Shown here in pieces: positions 17,038 through 26,234 of a DNA stretch of 64,000 bases. Below the pieces are notes generated by a model. That model was given only the letters and a program-made list of their open reading frames with translations. It ran no database searches and was not told the origin of the DNA. The number at the start of each line of letters is the position of its first letter. The stretch's first letter is position 1. Both the position numbers and the translations under genes were made by a program. Source of the stretch: a virus; the IMG/VR virus record IMGVR_UViG_3300032116_000035, positions 62,001-126,000 of that record. The stretch is one strand, 5' to 3'.

Positions 17038-17466
17038 ATGGACGGAGATGTAGCACTTAAAGTAGAGGTTGGCGTTCTCAAAGAAAAGGTCTATACACTT
17101 GTAGACCTTTGTGAGAAGATGGACCGTGTTATCGAAAAACTTACCGATAACAATGCCAATATTGTCAATCAGATTTACAAAGACATGGACAAACGCAAAG
17201 AAGATACCGTAAGCGATATCAAAGAACTTCATTCACGTATTACTACCACAGACAGAAATCTATCGGATAAAATAGAACTGACTGAGCGTAGAATCATGGA
17301 TGAAATCAAATCATTACGTGATCATATCACCGAACACAATCAAAAAGAAGATGACGATCTAAAGTCATTGATGCAGTGGAAGTGGATGGTTGCCGGCGGT
17401 GTTGTCGTTGTTGCATGGATGATCTCAAACGTCAAATTTGAATACCTGGCAAAGTTTTTTAATTAA
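17038..17466 (+). CDS. Coiled-coil protein with C-terminal membrane anchor
   Basis: A 142-residue protein: a long charged coiled coil (residues 5-115) and one C-terminal transmembrane helix (WMVAGGVVVVAWMISNV). Last gene of the lysis-side membrane cluster. Tail-anchored topology is clear; function unknown. Confidence 0.55.
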   Translation: MDGDVALKVEVGVLKEKVYTLVDLCEKMDRVIEKLTDNNANIVNQIYKDMDKRKEDTVSDIKELHSRITTTDRNLSDKIELTERRIMDEIKSLRDHITEHNQKEDDDLKSLMQWKWMVAGGVVVVAWMISNVKFEYLAKFFN

Positions 17467-17495
17467 TTGATTTTTGTGAGTAGTAGTGTTATAAT
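17467..17495 (+). promoter_or_regulatory. Sigma-70 promoter for the primase/dNTP block
   Basis: TTGATT, a 17-base spacer and TATAAT end seven bases before the primase start codon, so the transcript would have almost no leader. Confidence 0.55.
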
Positions 17496-17501
17496 GAAGA
17501 T

Positions 17502-18551
17502 ATGGCTCTATACATTGATGCAAAATATGTGAGAATGGTTTCTTCCCGCTTGCGTAACTTCAAGCAGAAGAATACCAATCTGTGGAATTTTTCATGCCCT
17601 TATTGTGGCGATTCCAAAACAAATTTACTTAAAGCCCGAGGCTATGTTTTCGCCAAGGGTAATGATTTATTTTACCGCTGTCATAACTGTGGAGTAGGAA
17701 CAAATGTCGCCAATTTCCTCAAGCACATCGACTCATCCTTACATGGAGAGTACGTACTCGAAAAATATAAGTCGGGCACAACCGGAACTGCCAACACGTA
17801 TCACAGAAAAAGTGAAGTATCACCACGAATCGTCACCAACCCACCCAAATTTGGTCACATCAAAAAGCGCAGCATATTTGAACATGGGGAATGGCTCAGT
17901 AGTTTACCAAGTGGACATTTTTGTTTAACGTATGCTGAGAATCGGCTAATCCCCGAAGAACATTATGATAAGTTGCTGTTCACTTCAAACTACAAAGCAT
18001 TTTGTGATGCGCTAATTCCAAATCACGATAAAAATCTAGTTGAAGATGCAAGACTAGTTATACCTTATTTTAATTACCAGAATGAATTGATTGCTGTATC
18101 GGGTCGTGCATTAGAGACAAGCGACCGCACACTACGCTATGTTACATTGAGAACAGACGATTCTGATAATAAACTTGTTTTTGGCATGGATCGTGTGAAT
18201 TTAAAAGAACGTGTGTATCTTGTTGAAGGTCCACTAGATAGTTTGTTTCTGAAGAATTGTGTAGCATCAGGTGACGCAAATCTTGCTCTAACAGTGAAAA
18301 ATATTCAAGCAGAAAAAATTACGCTTGTATTTGACAATGAACCAAGAAATAAAGAAGTGTGCAAGTTGATTGAAAATGCAATCAAATCAAATCACAATGT
18401 CGTCATTTGGCCTGATAACATAGATGGTAAAGATATTAATGAGATGGTGTTAAATGGTTTTTCAACAGGCGAAATCCAGGAAATCATAGATAGTAATACA
18501 TTTTATGGACTTGAGGCTATAGCCAAATTTACTTTTTGGAAGAAATTATGA
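17502..18551 (+). CDS. DNA primase, T4 gp61 type
   Basis: A 349-residue primase. The zinc ribbon is at C32-x2-C35 and C60-x2-C63 (FSCPYCGD, YRCHNCG), and the TOPRIM core has VYLVEGPLDSLFL and LVFDNEP (acidic metal-binding residues). Length and domain order match T4 gp61, which makes RNA primers for lagging-strand synthesis with the gp41 helicase. A consensus promoter lies directly upstream, and ThyX overlaps its end, placing replication and dNTP supply in one operon. Confidence 0.9.
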   Translation: MALYIDAKYVRMVSSRLRNFKQKNTNLWNFSCPYCGDSKTNLLKARGYVFAKGNDLFYRCHNCGVGTNVANFLKHIDSSLHGEYVLEKYKSGTTGTANTYHRKSEVSPRIVTNPPKFGHIKKRSIFEHGEWLSSLPSGHFCLTYAENRLIPEEHYDKLLFTSNYKAFCDALIPNHDKNLVEDARLVIPYFNYQNELIAVSGRALETSDRTLRYVTLRTDDSDNKLVFGMDRVNLKERVYLVEGPLDSLFLKNCVASGDANLALTVKNIQAEKITLVFDNEPRNKEVCKLIENAIKSNHNVVIWPDNIDGKDINEMVLNGFSTGEIQEIIDSNTFYGLEAIAKFTFWKKL

Positions 18552-19201
18552 ACGTGAAGTTAATTGGTGTGACTGCACCGTATGCAGGTCACAACTCCGC
18601 TGAAGATTTGATTGTACACATGGCACGTGTATCAAATCCAAGCAATCAGAATATGACAAGAGGTGATGAGAAATTAATTCGTTATCTCATCAAAAATCAA
18701 CATTGGTCACCATTTGAAATGGTCAACGTTGTTATGGAAATAAACACTACACGGGACATTGCAAGACAAATCTTGCGACATCGTAGTTTTTCCTTTCAAG
18801 AATTCAGCCAACGATATGCTGATCCAACGAAAGATTTAGGTTTTGAACTACGGGAAGCAAGGCTACAAGATACAAAGAATCGTCAAAACTCTATTGAGAC
18901 TGACGATAATGAATTGCAGTCGGAATGGAAAATTAAGCAAGTCAATCTAATTGCTGAAGCAAAAACAGCATACGATTGGGCGATAGCGAATGGTATTGCA
19001 AAAGAACAAGCACGTGCAGTATTACCAGAAGGCAACACACAGTCACGTATGTACATGAATGGTACATTGCGTAGTTGGATCCACTACTGTCAGTTGCGTA
19101 AGGAAAATGGTACACAGAAAGAACATGCCGAAGTGGCAGCGGCCTGCTGGAAAATTATTGCAGATAAATTTCCAAATGTAGTAGCAGCACTAGAACAATA
19201 A
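18548..19201 (+). CDS. thyX: Flavin-dependent thymidylate synthase
   Basis: A 217-residue ThyX. The family motif RHRxxSxxxxSxRY is present as RHRSFSFQEFSQRY at residues 77-90. ThyX makes dTMP from dUMP using FAD, NADPH and methylene-THF. The ATG at 18548 overlaps the primase stop (ATGA). It is followed by both ribonucleotide reductase subunits, forming a nucleotide synthesis operon. Confidence 0.95.
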   Translation: MNVKLIGVTAPYAGHNSAEDLIVHMARVSNPSNQNMTRGDEKLIRYLIKNQHWSPFEMVNVVMEINTTRDIARQILRHRSFSFQEFSQRYADPTKDLGFELREARLQDTKNRQNSIETDDNELQSEWKIKQVNLIAEAKTAYDWAIANGIAKEQARAVLPEGNTQSRMYMNGTLRSWIHYCQLRKENGTQKEHAEVAAACWKIIADKFPNVVAALEQ

Positions 19202-19214
19202 CAATGGAGAAGAA

Positions 19215-21008
19215 ATGGTAGATATTAGCAGCATTACAATAGACCTAGAGAGAGATAAATTATTTGATGAACTCGGAATTAAAAGACTCAAAGAATCATA
19301 CATGCGAGAGACTGAATCAAGTCCTCAAGAAAGATTTGCATTTGTATCCGCTGCCTTTGCAAGTGATGTTGCTCATGCTCAGAGGCTTTACGATTACAGT
19401 AGTAAGCATTGGCTTTCTTATTCTACTCCTATCTTGTCTTTTGGCCGTAGTAAGCGTGGCTTGCCTATTAGTTGTTTTCTCCCCTATCTTGATGATAGTG
19501 CAGAAGGTTTGGTTAACACTCTTTCAGAAGTAAATTGGCTTTCAATGTTGGGAGGTGGAGTTGGAATTGGATTGGGAATTCGTTCTGCTGATGATAAGTC
19601 CGTTGGCATCATGCCTCATCTACGTACTTATGATGCATCTTCACTGGCATATAGACAAGGTCGTACAAGGCGTGGCTCTTATGCTGCTTATCTTGACATT
19701 TCTCATCCTGATATTATTTCTTTCTTAGAAATGCGTAAACCCACAGGTGATCCTAATTTACGCACACTGAATTTACATCATGGAATTAACATTACAGATG
19801 AATTCATGCATATAATTGAAACATGTATGCTTGACCATGATGCCGATGATACATGGGAACTTAAAGATCCACATAGTGGTGAAGTCAAAGATAAAGTATC
19901 TGCACGTGAATTGTGGCAGCGTATTCTTGAAACACGTATGCTGACGGGTGAACCATACATTCACTTTATTGATACAAGCAATCGTGCAATGCCAGATTTT
20001 CAGAAGAAAAAAGGTCTGAGCATCAAGCAATCAAATTTGTGTTCAGAAATTATTTTACCTACAGATAAACAGCGCACAGCGGTTTGTTGCCTTTCATCTG
20101 TAAACTTGGAGTATTATGATGATTGGAAGAGTAATGAACTTTTTCTGCGGGACGTGGCGGAAATGCTTGATAATGTACTTCAGTATTTTATTGACAATGC
20201 TCCTGATGCTATTCACAGAGCCAGGTTCTCTGCTGAACAAGAGCGCAGTATTGGTGTGGGGGCTCTTGGTTATCATGCTCTTCTTCAGAAAAAAAATATT
20301 GCGTTTGAATCGGCAGTAGCAAAGTCATTCAACAATCAAGTGTTCAAACATATTCGTGAAAGATTAGATGATGCAAATCTCCAATTGGGAAAAGAAAGAG
20401 GTGAGGCTCCTGATGCTGTTGGTACAGGTAAAAGGTTTAGCCATATGCTTGCCATTGCTCCTAATGCTTCATCTTCCATTATTATGGGCAACACTAGTCC
20501 CTCCGTTGAGCCTTATCGTGCTAATGCTTATAGACAAGACACTCTTTCAGGCGCTTTTCTAAACAAAAACAAATTCTTGGATAAAATCATCAAGGAGAAA
20601 TGTGATGCAGACAACAAATTGGACTATCAAGAAATCTGGTCAAGTATTATTGCAAACGACGGTTCCGTCCAGCACTTGGATTTCCTGGATGAATACACCA
20701 AAGATGTCTACAAAACTGGTATGGAAATTGACCAACGATGGGTTGTGGACCACGCCGCTGACAGACAGCATTACATTGACCAGGCGCAATCCATTAACCT
20801 CTTTTTTAGACCTGATGTGAATGTTAAATACTTACATGCAGTACACTTTCAGGCATGGAAACAAGGCCTGAAAACATTGTATTACTGCCGTTCAGAGAAA
20901 CTAGCAAAGGCCGACAAAGTATCCAAAAAGATTGAACGTGAAATTATACAAGAAATTGATTTGAAGCAACTGGCTACTGAGGAGGTCTGTTTAGCGTGTG
21001 AGGGCTAA
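19215..21008 (+). CDS. nrdA: Ribonucleoside-diphosphate reductase, large subunit (class I)
   Basis: A 597-residue class I R1. The radical-site loop is KQSNLCSEI (N-x-C-x-E); redox cysteines appear at LPISCFLP and AVCCLSS; the finger loop and PNASSSIIMGNTSPSVEP motif are intact, and the C-terminus ends with a CLAC pair for thioredoxin or glutaredoxin reduction. It lacks the N-terminal ATP-cone found in longer NrdA proteins, so overall-activity dATP inhibition is probably absent. NrdB follows 1.7 kb downstream with a thioredoxin in between. Confidence 0.95.
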   Translation: MVDISSITIDLERDKLFDELGIKRLKESYMRETESSPQERFAFVSAAFASDVAHAQRLYDYSSKHWLSYSTPILSFGRSKRGLPISCFLPYLDDSAEGLVNTLSEVNWLSMLGGGVGIGLGIRSADDKSVGIMPHLRTYDASSLAYRQGRTRRGSYAAYLDISHPDIISFLEMRKPTGDPNLRTLNLHHGINITDEFMHIIETCMLDHDADDTWELKDPHSGEVKDKVSARELWQRILETRMLTGEPYIHFIDTSNRAMPDFQKKKGLSIKQSNLCSEIILPTDKQRTAVCCLSSVNLEYYDDWKSNELFLRDVAEMLDNVLQYFIDNAPDAIHRARFSAEQERSIGVGALGYHALLQKKNIAFESAVAKSFNNQVFKHIRERLDDANLQLGKERGEAPDAVGTGKRFSHMLAIAPNASSSIIMGNTSPSVEPYRANAYRQDTLSGAFLNKNKFLDKIIKEKCDADNKLDYQEIWSSIIANDGSVQHLDFLDEYTKDVYKTGMEIDQRWVVDHAADRQHYIDQAQSINLFFRPDVNVKYLHAVHFQAWKQGLKTLYYCRSEKLAKADKVSKKIEREIIQEIDLKQLATEEVCLACEG

Positions 21009-21134
21009 ATGTCATTCGAATTAAATCCAAAGAAACCAAAGCCACATCCAAAGAGGCCAACTTACAAGGAAAAAACTCCTGTTCAACCACAACCACAGAA
21101 GAAAGAACAGGAGAATAAAAAAGAAGAAAAATGA
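21009..21134 (+). CDS. Small Lys/Pro-rich protein
   Basis: A 41-residue ORF starting directly at the nrdA stop and overlapping the next gene as ATGA. It is nearly all K, P, E and Q (NPKKPKPHPKRPTYKEK). Tight coupling suggests it is translated; disordered; function unknown. Confidence 0.45.
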   Translation: MSFELNPKKPKPHPKRPTYKEKTPVQPQPQKKEQENKKEEK

Positions 21135-21772
21135 GTTGTACAATTGCTCTTTTCGTACAGCACCCAAGGTGTTCTGTACAATCATGTAATGGTGTAATCA
21201 AAGCACTTGGTGCTAACTATAACTATAAACTTTTTACCAAACATGAAATCGAAGACGATTACTTCAACGATGTGGATCTTGTTTGTTTTCCTGGTGGCAT
21301 TGGCGATGCTGACACCTATGACCATATGTTTAAATATCATGAATCTAGTGTCAGACAGTACATTAGAAATGGTGGTAGATTTCTCGGTATTTGTATGGGT
21401 GCTTATTGGGCTGACAAGCATTTTTTGGACATTATGGATGGCGTTGAAGCCAAGCAATACATACGACGACCAAATACCTGTACTAAACGATATTATTCCA
21501 AAGCAGTTGAATGTGACTGGCAAGGCAACACAGAAAGGTTCTTCTTTTACGATGGACCTGCATTTATCGGAAACGAATCAAAGTTTGAAACAATCGCAAG
21601 ATACAGCAACGGCGATCCGGCAGCAATTATACAAAACAAAATAGGACTTATAGGTCCACACCTTGAAGCAGAAGAGTATTGGTACAGTAAACCATATTTG
21701 CATAAACATTGGCATCATGGGAGACATCATAAACTACTGAGAGAGTTTGTGAATAAATTATTGGAGAAGTAA
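21131..21772 (+). CDS. Class I glutamine-amidotransferase-like (BPL_N-type) protein
   Basis: A 213-residue protein with a DJ-1/GATase1 fold: FPGGIGD oxyanion strand, the nucleophile elbow LGICMGAYW (Cys near residue 98) and a later GPHLEAEEYW supplying a His-x-Glu pair. This is closest to the biotin-protein-ligase N-terminal-like group and not to a true amidotransferase. It lies between nrdA and nrdB, so a link to nucleotide metabolism is possible but unproven. Confidence 0.65.
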   Translation: MSCTIALFVQHPRCSVQSCNGVIKALGANYNYKLFTKHEIEDDYFNDVDLVCFPGGIGDADTYDHMFKYHESSVRQYIRNGGRFLGICMGAYWADKHFLDIMDGVEAKQYIRRPNTCTKRYYSKAVECDWQGNTERFFFYDGPAFIGNESKFETIARYSNGDPAAIIQNKIGLIGPHLEAEEYWYSKPYLHKHWHHGRHHKLLREFVNKLLEK

Positions 21773-21773
21773 A

Positions 21774-21905
21774 ATGATATTAGATATGATTGTGTGGGGA
21801 TTTTTTAGTGCATGGGGTTGGATTGGTGCTAATGCAATTAAAGACAAAGTTTGGCCTGAGCCACCACAAACAGTAATAGTACAACCAGCAGAGAAAAAAG
21901 AATAA
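21774..21905 (+). CDS. Small membrane protein
   Basis: A 43-residue ORF with one hydrophobic helix (MIVWGFFSAWGWIGANAI) and a Pro/Glu tail. It starts one base after the upstream stop and overlaps the next start by one base. Confidence 0.5.
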   Translation: MILDMIVWGFFSAWGWIGANAIKDKVWPEPPQTVIVQPAEKKE

Positions 21906-22165
21906 TGTGGGCATATATTTTTACTTTTGTGTGTATGTTTGTTACAGACGTTGTTTATACACAGTTACTTAAATCAGTGCAAAATGATAGACCACTTGCA
22001 TCAAGCATTTGGGCGTCAGCAATTACATTTTTAGGTGGTGTGGCAATCATCAACTACACCAACGACAACATGATGATTATACCAGCGGTATTAGGAGCAT
22101 TTGTGGGCACGTATGTTGGTATGAAATTTCATATAGGAGAGAAAATTGAATCAAAAGGACTATAG
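21905..22165 (+). CDS. Three-TM membrane protein
   Basis: An 86-residue protein with three hydrophobic segments (YIFTFVCMFVTDVVY, SAITFLGGVAIINY, IPAVLGAFVGTYVGM) and little else. Similar proteins lie in the RNR region of other T4-like phages; function unknown. Confidence 0.6.
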   Translation: MWAYIFTFVCMFVTDVVYTQLLKSVQNDRPLASSIWASAITFLGGVAIINYTNDNMMIIPAVLGAFVGTYVGMKFHIGEKIESKGL

Positions 22166-22307
22166 TAACTTTGAAACACAGAAAGCAATTTTGTTAGAAT
22201 ATCTACAAGTAATGATTGCAATTGAAGATTGGCATGGTGTATCTGATGTAGCAAATGATTTAAGAGAACTTGAAGCAAAACAGGATTCGAAGTACAAAAG
22301 CAAATAA
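22146..22307 (+). CDS. Small conserved phage protein (TTG start)
   Basis: A 53-residue ORF starting TTG at 22146, five bases after a ggagag site and overlapping the upstream gene by 20 bases. The sequence ETQKAILLEYLQVMIAIEDW and WHGVSDVANDLRELEA matches a small protein I recall from T4-like phages near nrd genes. Unknown function. Confidence 0.6.
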   Translation: MNQKDYSNFETQKAILLEYLQVMIAIEDWHGVSDVANDLRELEAKQDSKYKSK

Positions 22308-22316
22308 GGAGATATT

Positions 22317-22454
22317 ATGGCTAAGCAAACTGGTCTAGTGAACAAACATAAAAAAGTACATAAACGTACAAAACAAGGCGGTCAAAAGAAAACAGCAAGC
22401 ATGAATAAACACGAAAAACGTTCACACAAAAAATATAGAGGTCAGGGCAAATGA
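22317..22454 (+). CDS. Small basic protein
   Basis: A 45-residue Lys/His/Arg-rich ORF (HKKVHKRTKQGGQKK, KHEKRSHKKYRG) with a good aggag site, overlapping the thioredoxin start as ATGA. Such composition suits nucleic acid binding. Confidence 0.5.
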   Translation: MAKQTGLVNKHKKVHKRTKQGGQKKTASMNKHEKRSHKKYRGQGK

Positions 22455-22696
22455 AAAAGGTCGTTCGATTTACTGCATCATGGTGTGGACCATGCAAGAT
22501 GTTAGCCAAAACATTGGAAGAAGTAAACACGAATTTGCCGATTGAAGTTGTTGATATTGACATACATCCAGAAATCGCAGCAGAGTTTGGCATTCGTAGT
22601 GTACCAACATTGGTAATCGTTGAGGATAATATACCATCAAAAAGAATAGTAGGAAATAAAACAAAACAAGAACTAGAGGCATTCATCAATGATTAA
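22451..22696 (+). CDS. Thioredoxin
   Basis: An 81-residue minimal thioredoxin with the active site WCGPCK (residues 11-16) and the cis-proline loop SVPTLVI. Shorter than host thioredoxin (about 105 residues), as phage versions often are. Its place between nrdA and nrdB indicates that it reduces the phage ribonucleotide reductase. Confidence 0.9.
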   Translation: MKKVVRFTASWCGPCKMLAKTLEEVNTNLPIEVVDIDIHPEIAAEFGIRSVPTLVIVEDNIPSKRIVGNKTKQELEAFIND

Positions 22697-23681
22697 AAAG
22701 CACGAAACAAGATTAACAGACGAAAGAACATCATTCAAACCATTTGCATATCCATGGGCATATGAATCATGGCTGAAACATGAACAATCTCACTGGCTTC
22801 ACACTGAAGTACCGATGCTTGAAGATGTTAAGGATTGGAAGAATAAACTTACGCAGAACGAAAAGAATTTTCTCACTCATATATTCAGATTTTTTACTCA
22901 GGGTGACATTGATGTTGCAGGTGGCTATGTTAATAATTACCTACCTTATTTTCCTCAACCTGAAGTAAGAATGATGCTATTGGGTTTTGCGGCACGTGAA
23001 GCACTGCACATTGCAGCATATTCACACTTGATTGAAACACTTGGTATGCCAGACACTACGTACACTGAGTTTATGGAATATCAAGCAATGAAAGATAAAC
23101 ATGATTACGTTCTTAATCTTAGCGCACAGAATGGCGATAGGGCTTCTACTGCTGCTCATATTGCAGTATTCTCTGCTTTCACCGAAGGGATGCAACTATT
23201 CAGTTCCTTTATCATGTTACTTAACTTCCCACGCCAAGGTAAAATGAGAGGCATGGGTCAGATTATTACTTGGTCAATCGTGGATGAAACACAACACGCT
23301 GAGTCTATGATTAAATTATTCCGCACTTATATCGAAGAGAATAAGGAAATATGGAATGACGACCTCAAATCAAAAATTTATACCATTGCTGAAAAGATGG
23401 TTGAACTTGAAGACAAGTTTATTGATCTTGCTTTCAATATGGGTGACATGTCTGGCTTATCTTCTGATGACGTTAAATCATACATTCGCTACATTGCTGA
23501 TCGTCGCCTCATTAGTCTGGGTCTCAAGGGTGTATTCAAAGTTAAAAAGAATCCGCTTCCATGGGTTGAAGAGATGATCAATGCACCAACACACACAAAC
23601 TTTTTTGAAAATCGTGCAACTGATTATTCAAAAGGTGCATTATCGGGTAATTGGGAAAATGTGTGGGGTAAAGCCGCATAA
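22689..23681 (+). CDS. nrdB: Ribonucleoside-diphosphate reductase, small subunit
   Basis: A 330-residue R2 with diiron ligands in GDIDVAG (Asp), AREALHIAAY (Glu and His) and DETQHAESM (Glu and His), and the radical tyrosine candidate in HIAAYSHLI. It overlaps thioredoxin by eight bases. It provides the tyrosyl radical for NrdA. Confidence 0.95.
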   Translation: MIKKHETRLTDERTSFKPFAYPWAYESWLKHEQSHWLHTEVPMLEDVKDWKNKLTQNEKNFLTHIFRFFTQGDIDVAGGYVNNYLPYFPQPEVRMMLLGFAAREALHIAAYSHLIETLGMPDTTYTEFMEYQAMKDKHDYVLNLSAQNGDRASTAAHIAVFSAFTEGMQLFSSFIMLLNFPRQGKMRGMGQIITWSIVDETQHAESMIKLFRTYIEENKEIWNDDLKSKIYTIAEKMVELEDKFIDLAFNMGDMSGLSSDDVKSYIRYIADRRLISLGLKGVFKVKKNPLPWVEEMINAPTHTNFFENRATDYSKGALSGNWENVWGKAA

Positions 23682-23693
23682 TACTAAATATAA

Positions 23694-23720
23694 AGTCTGA
23701 TTGTCTTCGGCGATTGGACT
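23694..23720 (+). other. Stem-loop after nrdB
   Basis: AGTCTGATTGTC pairs with the downstream GGCGATTGGACT strand through a 12-bp stem with several G-T pairs around a TTC loop. Followed by an A-run and not a T-run, so not a classical terminator on this strand. Confidence 0.4.
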
Positions 23721-23740
23721 ATTAAAAAAAATTCCAAATT

Positions 23741-23758
23741 GTGACGGATCCGTTACAG
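23741..23758 (-). promoter_or_regulatory. PHO-box-like site upstream of pstS
   Basis: Read on the minus strand the site is CTGTAAC-GGAT-CCGTCAC, matching the 7-4-7 layout of the PhoB box (CTGTCAT-N4-CTGTCAC) at five and six of seven bases. It is 37 bases before the pstS start codon. Orientation is opposite to the gene, and the site is also near-palindromic, so binding by another regulator is possible. Confidence 0.4.
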
Positions 23759-23795
23759 CAGAATAATTTTAGTAGTCTAACTCAAAGGAGATAAA

Positions 23796-24818
23796 ATGAA
23801 GAATTTTTTAGTATCATTATTGTTATTTACAGGAGTCGCATCCGCAGCAGAATTAACTGGAGCCGGTGCGACTTTTCCATTTCCAATCTATGCTAAGTGG
23901 GCAGAAGCATACAAGGCTGCCACAGGCATTGGTCTAAACTATCAATCAATCGGTTCAGGCGGTGGTATCCGTCAAATCAAAGCCAAGACGGTTGACTTTG
24001 GTGCAAGTGATATGCCACTCAAGAAAGAAGAACTAGACAAAGAAGGTCTTGTACAATTTCCAGCAATCATTGGTGGTGTTGTACCAGTTTATAATCTTGA
24101 TGGCATTGATGCAGGTAAACTAAAGTTGACACCAGATGTAATTGCAAATATTCATCTTGGTAAAATTACCAAATGGAATGATAAAGCAATTGCTGATTTA
24201 AATCCTGGTGTAAATTTACCTGCTATGAATATTACAGTTATTCATCGTGCAGATGGTTCAGGTACTACATTTATTTGGACTAATTTTCTAAGCAAATCAA
24301 ATGCAGACTTTCAAAAGGCAGTAGGTGAAGGTACAGCAGTGAAGTGGCCAGTTGGTGTGGGTGGTAAAGGTAACGAAGGTGTAGCAGCACAAGTACAACG
24401 TATCAAAGGTGCATTTGGTTATGTTGAGTATGCATTTGCAAAGAGAAACAAGATTGCATTTGCATCAGTAAAGAATCGTGATGGTAACTTTGTATTACCG
24501 GATGATACAACATTTAAAGCAGCCGCAGCCAATGCAGATTGGGCTAATGCACCAGGAATGTATTTGTTACTCACATGGCAAACAGGTAAAGATGCTTGGC
24601 CAGCAACAGGCGCAAGTTTCATTCTCATGCACAAGCAACAAGCAGACGCATTAACAGGTCGTGCAGTTCTTAAATTCTTTGACTGGGCATATAAGAACGG
24701 CGGTCAAATGTCAACAGAGTTGGAATATGTTCACATGCCAGCCGATGTAATTAAACTCGTACAGGAAAACTGGAAGAAAGACTTCCGTGGTCCAGACAAC
24801 AACCCAATTTGGAAATAA
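23796..24818 (+). CDS. pstS: Phosphate ABC transporter substrate-binding protein
   Basis: A 340-residue PstS with signal peptide (cleavage near ASAAEL). Phosphate-binding hallmarks are ELTGAGATFPFPIY, IGSGGGIRQIKAK, VDFGASDMPL and HRADGSGTTFIW. It captures phosphate in the periplasm for the host PstCAB permease, which is not encoded here. Phage pstS is an auxiliary metabolic gene that supports phosphate supply during infection. A porin follows 10 bases after its stop in the same operon. Confidence 0.95.
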   Translation: MKNFLVSLLLFTGVASAAELTGAGATFPFPIYAKWAEAYKAATGIGLNYQSIGSGGGIRQIKAKTVDFGASDMPLKKEELDKEGLVQFPAIIGGVVPVYNLDGIDAGKLKLTPDVIANIHLGKITKWNDKAIADLNPGVNLPAMNITVIHRADGSGTTFIWTNFLSKSNADFQKAVGEGTAVKWPVGVGGKGNEGVAAQVQRIKGAFGYVEYAFAKRNKIAFASVKNRDGNFVLPDDTTFKAAAANADWANAPGMYLLLTWQTGKDAWPATGASFILMHKQQADALTGRAVLKFFDWAYKNGGQMSTELEYVHMPADVIKLVQENWKKDFRGPDNNPIWK

Positions 24819-24827
24819 GGATATATC

Positions 24828-26234
24828 ATGAAACTATTTAAAAAACTTTCTATCGTAGTTGCACTAGCAGCAGTAATTCCTGCATATGCTGATGAGTATA
24901 AAGACACATTGAATATTCTCAGAGAGAAAAATGTAATCACTCAAAAAGAATATGAATCAAAACTCAAAGCATATGAAGAAAGAGAAGAAAACAAAAAGTT
25001 TGCAGAACAGCGAATTGACAAAGACGTTAGCGATTCAGTCAAATATAGACAAGCAAGAGCAAACGATGGTTCAGTCACAGAAAATGGAATTGGACTTAAA
25101 TCAAAAGATGGTAACAACACCATTCAACTTACAGGTAGAATTCATATGGACTATCGACACTACACGCCAGATTATGGTGTCGGTCAAACCACAGATTCGT
25201 ACCAAAACATAGCAGAGATGCGCCGTGGTAGATTTGGTGTTCGTGGTCAGTTTGCTAAAGATTTTAAGTATCAATTATTAGCAAACTTTGGTGCAAGCGA
25301 TGGGTTTAGTTCTACATCATCAACAGCAGATGAAATGTGGGTAAACTATGCAGCAAATCCAGAGATGCAATTTCAATTTGGTTTGTTTAAAATGCCATTC
25401 AGTCTTGAACAATTGACTAGCTCAAACAATTTAGATTTTATGGAACGTAGCTTGATTGGTCAGAATGATTCAGAATTAATTCCTGCAAAAGAAACGGGTT
25501 TCATGTTACACGGTGTACCAAAGCCTGGCCTTACATATGCCATAGCGGCAAGTAGAGGCAAAGCCAATAAGAACGCAGAGTTCGACGGTTTTGATTATAT
25601 TGGTCGTGTAACCACTAACATTGCTGAACTAACAGGCAGCAAAGCATACACTGCACACTTAGGTGCGGCTTATAGCACAGGTGAAATTAAAGGTGGTGTT
25701 ATACCAGTTAGTGGTAGAACAGAATCACGTATGCAGTCCGCTTGGTTTACTGGTTCAGCGTTGAGTGGTGACACTATAAGAACACGCCAAGGATTAGAAG
25801 CAGCATTTGCGTATGAAGGTTTCAAAGTTCAGGGTGAGCAGTTCAACTTCAAATACGATCCACTAACCGGCAACAATCAAGAAATCAAAGGTTATTATGT
25901 TCAAGCGGTGTATAATTTGACTGGTGAATCACATGCATATAAAGATGGTGCGTTTGGTTGGATTAAACCAAACAATCCTATTGATAAGGGTGGCAAGGGT
26001 GCATGGCAAGTTGGTGTTCGTATGAGTGAGTTTGATGCAAGCACAATCACAGTGGCAACAGGTAAATCAAATCGTGCTACTGCTATGACATACGGTCTAA
26101 CTTGGTTTTGCACTGACAACTTGAGATTTATGGTAAACTATGTTGATACTAAGTTTGATGCACTTGTCGGCAGTTCTGGTAGTCGTGTAAATGGTGAGAA
26201 AGCGATCATGCTTAGAAGTCAATTAAGTTTCTAA
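24828..26234 (+). CDS. Outer-membrane porin, OprO/OprP-like
   Basis: A 468-residue protein with a signal peptide (cleavage near AYADEY), a short N-terminal coiled coil (residues 20-75) and a beta-barrel starting at IQLTGRIHMDYRHY. Features typical of Porin_O_P: RRGRFGVRGQFAKDFKYQ, FGLFKMPFSLEQLTSS, FMERSLI, and a C-terminal aromatic residue (RSQLSF). It is co-transcribed with pstS, so phosphate uptake across the outer membrane is the likely role. Confidence 0.85.
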   Translation: MKLFKKLSIVVALAAVIPAYADEYKDTLNILREKNVITQKEYESKLKAYEEREENKKFAEQRIDKDVSDSVKYRQARANDGSVTENGIGLKSKDGNNTIQLTGRIHMDYRHYTPDYGVGQTTDSYQNIAEMRRGRFGVRGQFAKDFKYQLLANFGASDGFSSTSSTADEMWVNYAANPEMQFQFGLFKMPFSLEQLTSSNNLDFMERSLIGQNDSELIPAKETGFMLHGVPKPGLTYAIAASRGKANKNAEFDGFDYIGRVTTNIAELTGSKAYTAHLGAAYSTGEIKGGVIPVSGRTESRMQSAWFTGSALSGDTIRTRQGLEAAFAYEGFKVQGEQFNFKYDPLTGNNQEIKGYYVQAVYNLTGESHAYKDGAFGWIKPNNPIDKGGKGAWQVGVRMSEFDASTITVATGKSNRATAMTYGLTWFCTDNLRFMVNYVDTKFDALVGSSGSRVNGEKAIMLRSQLSF

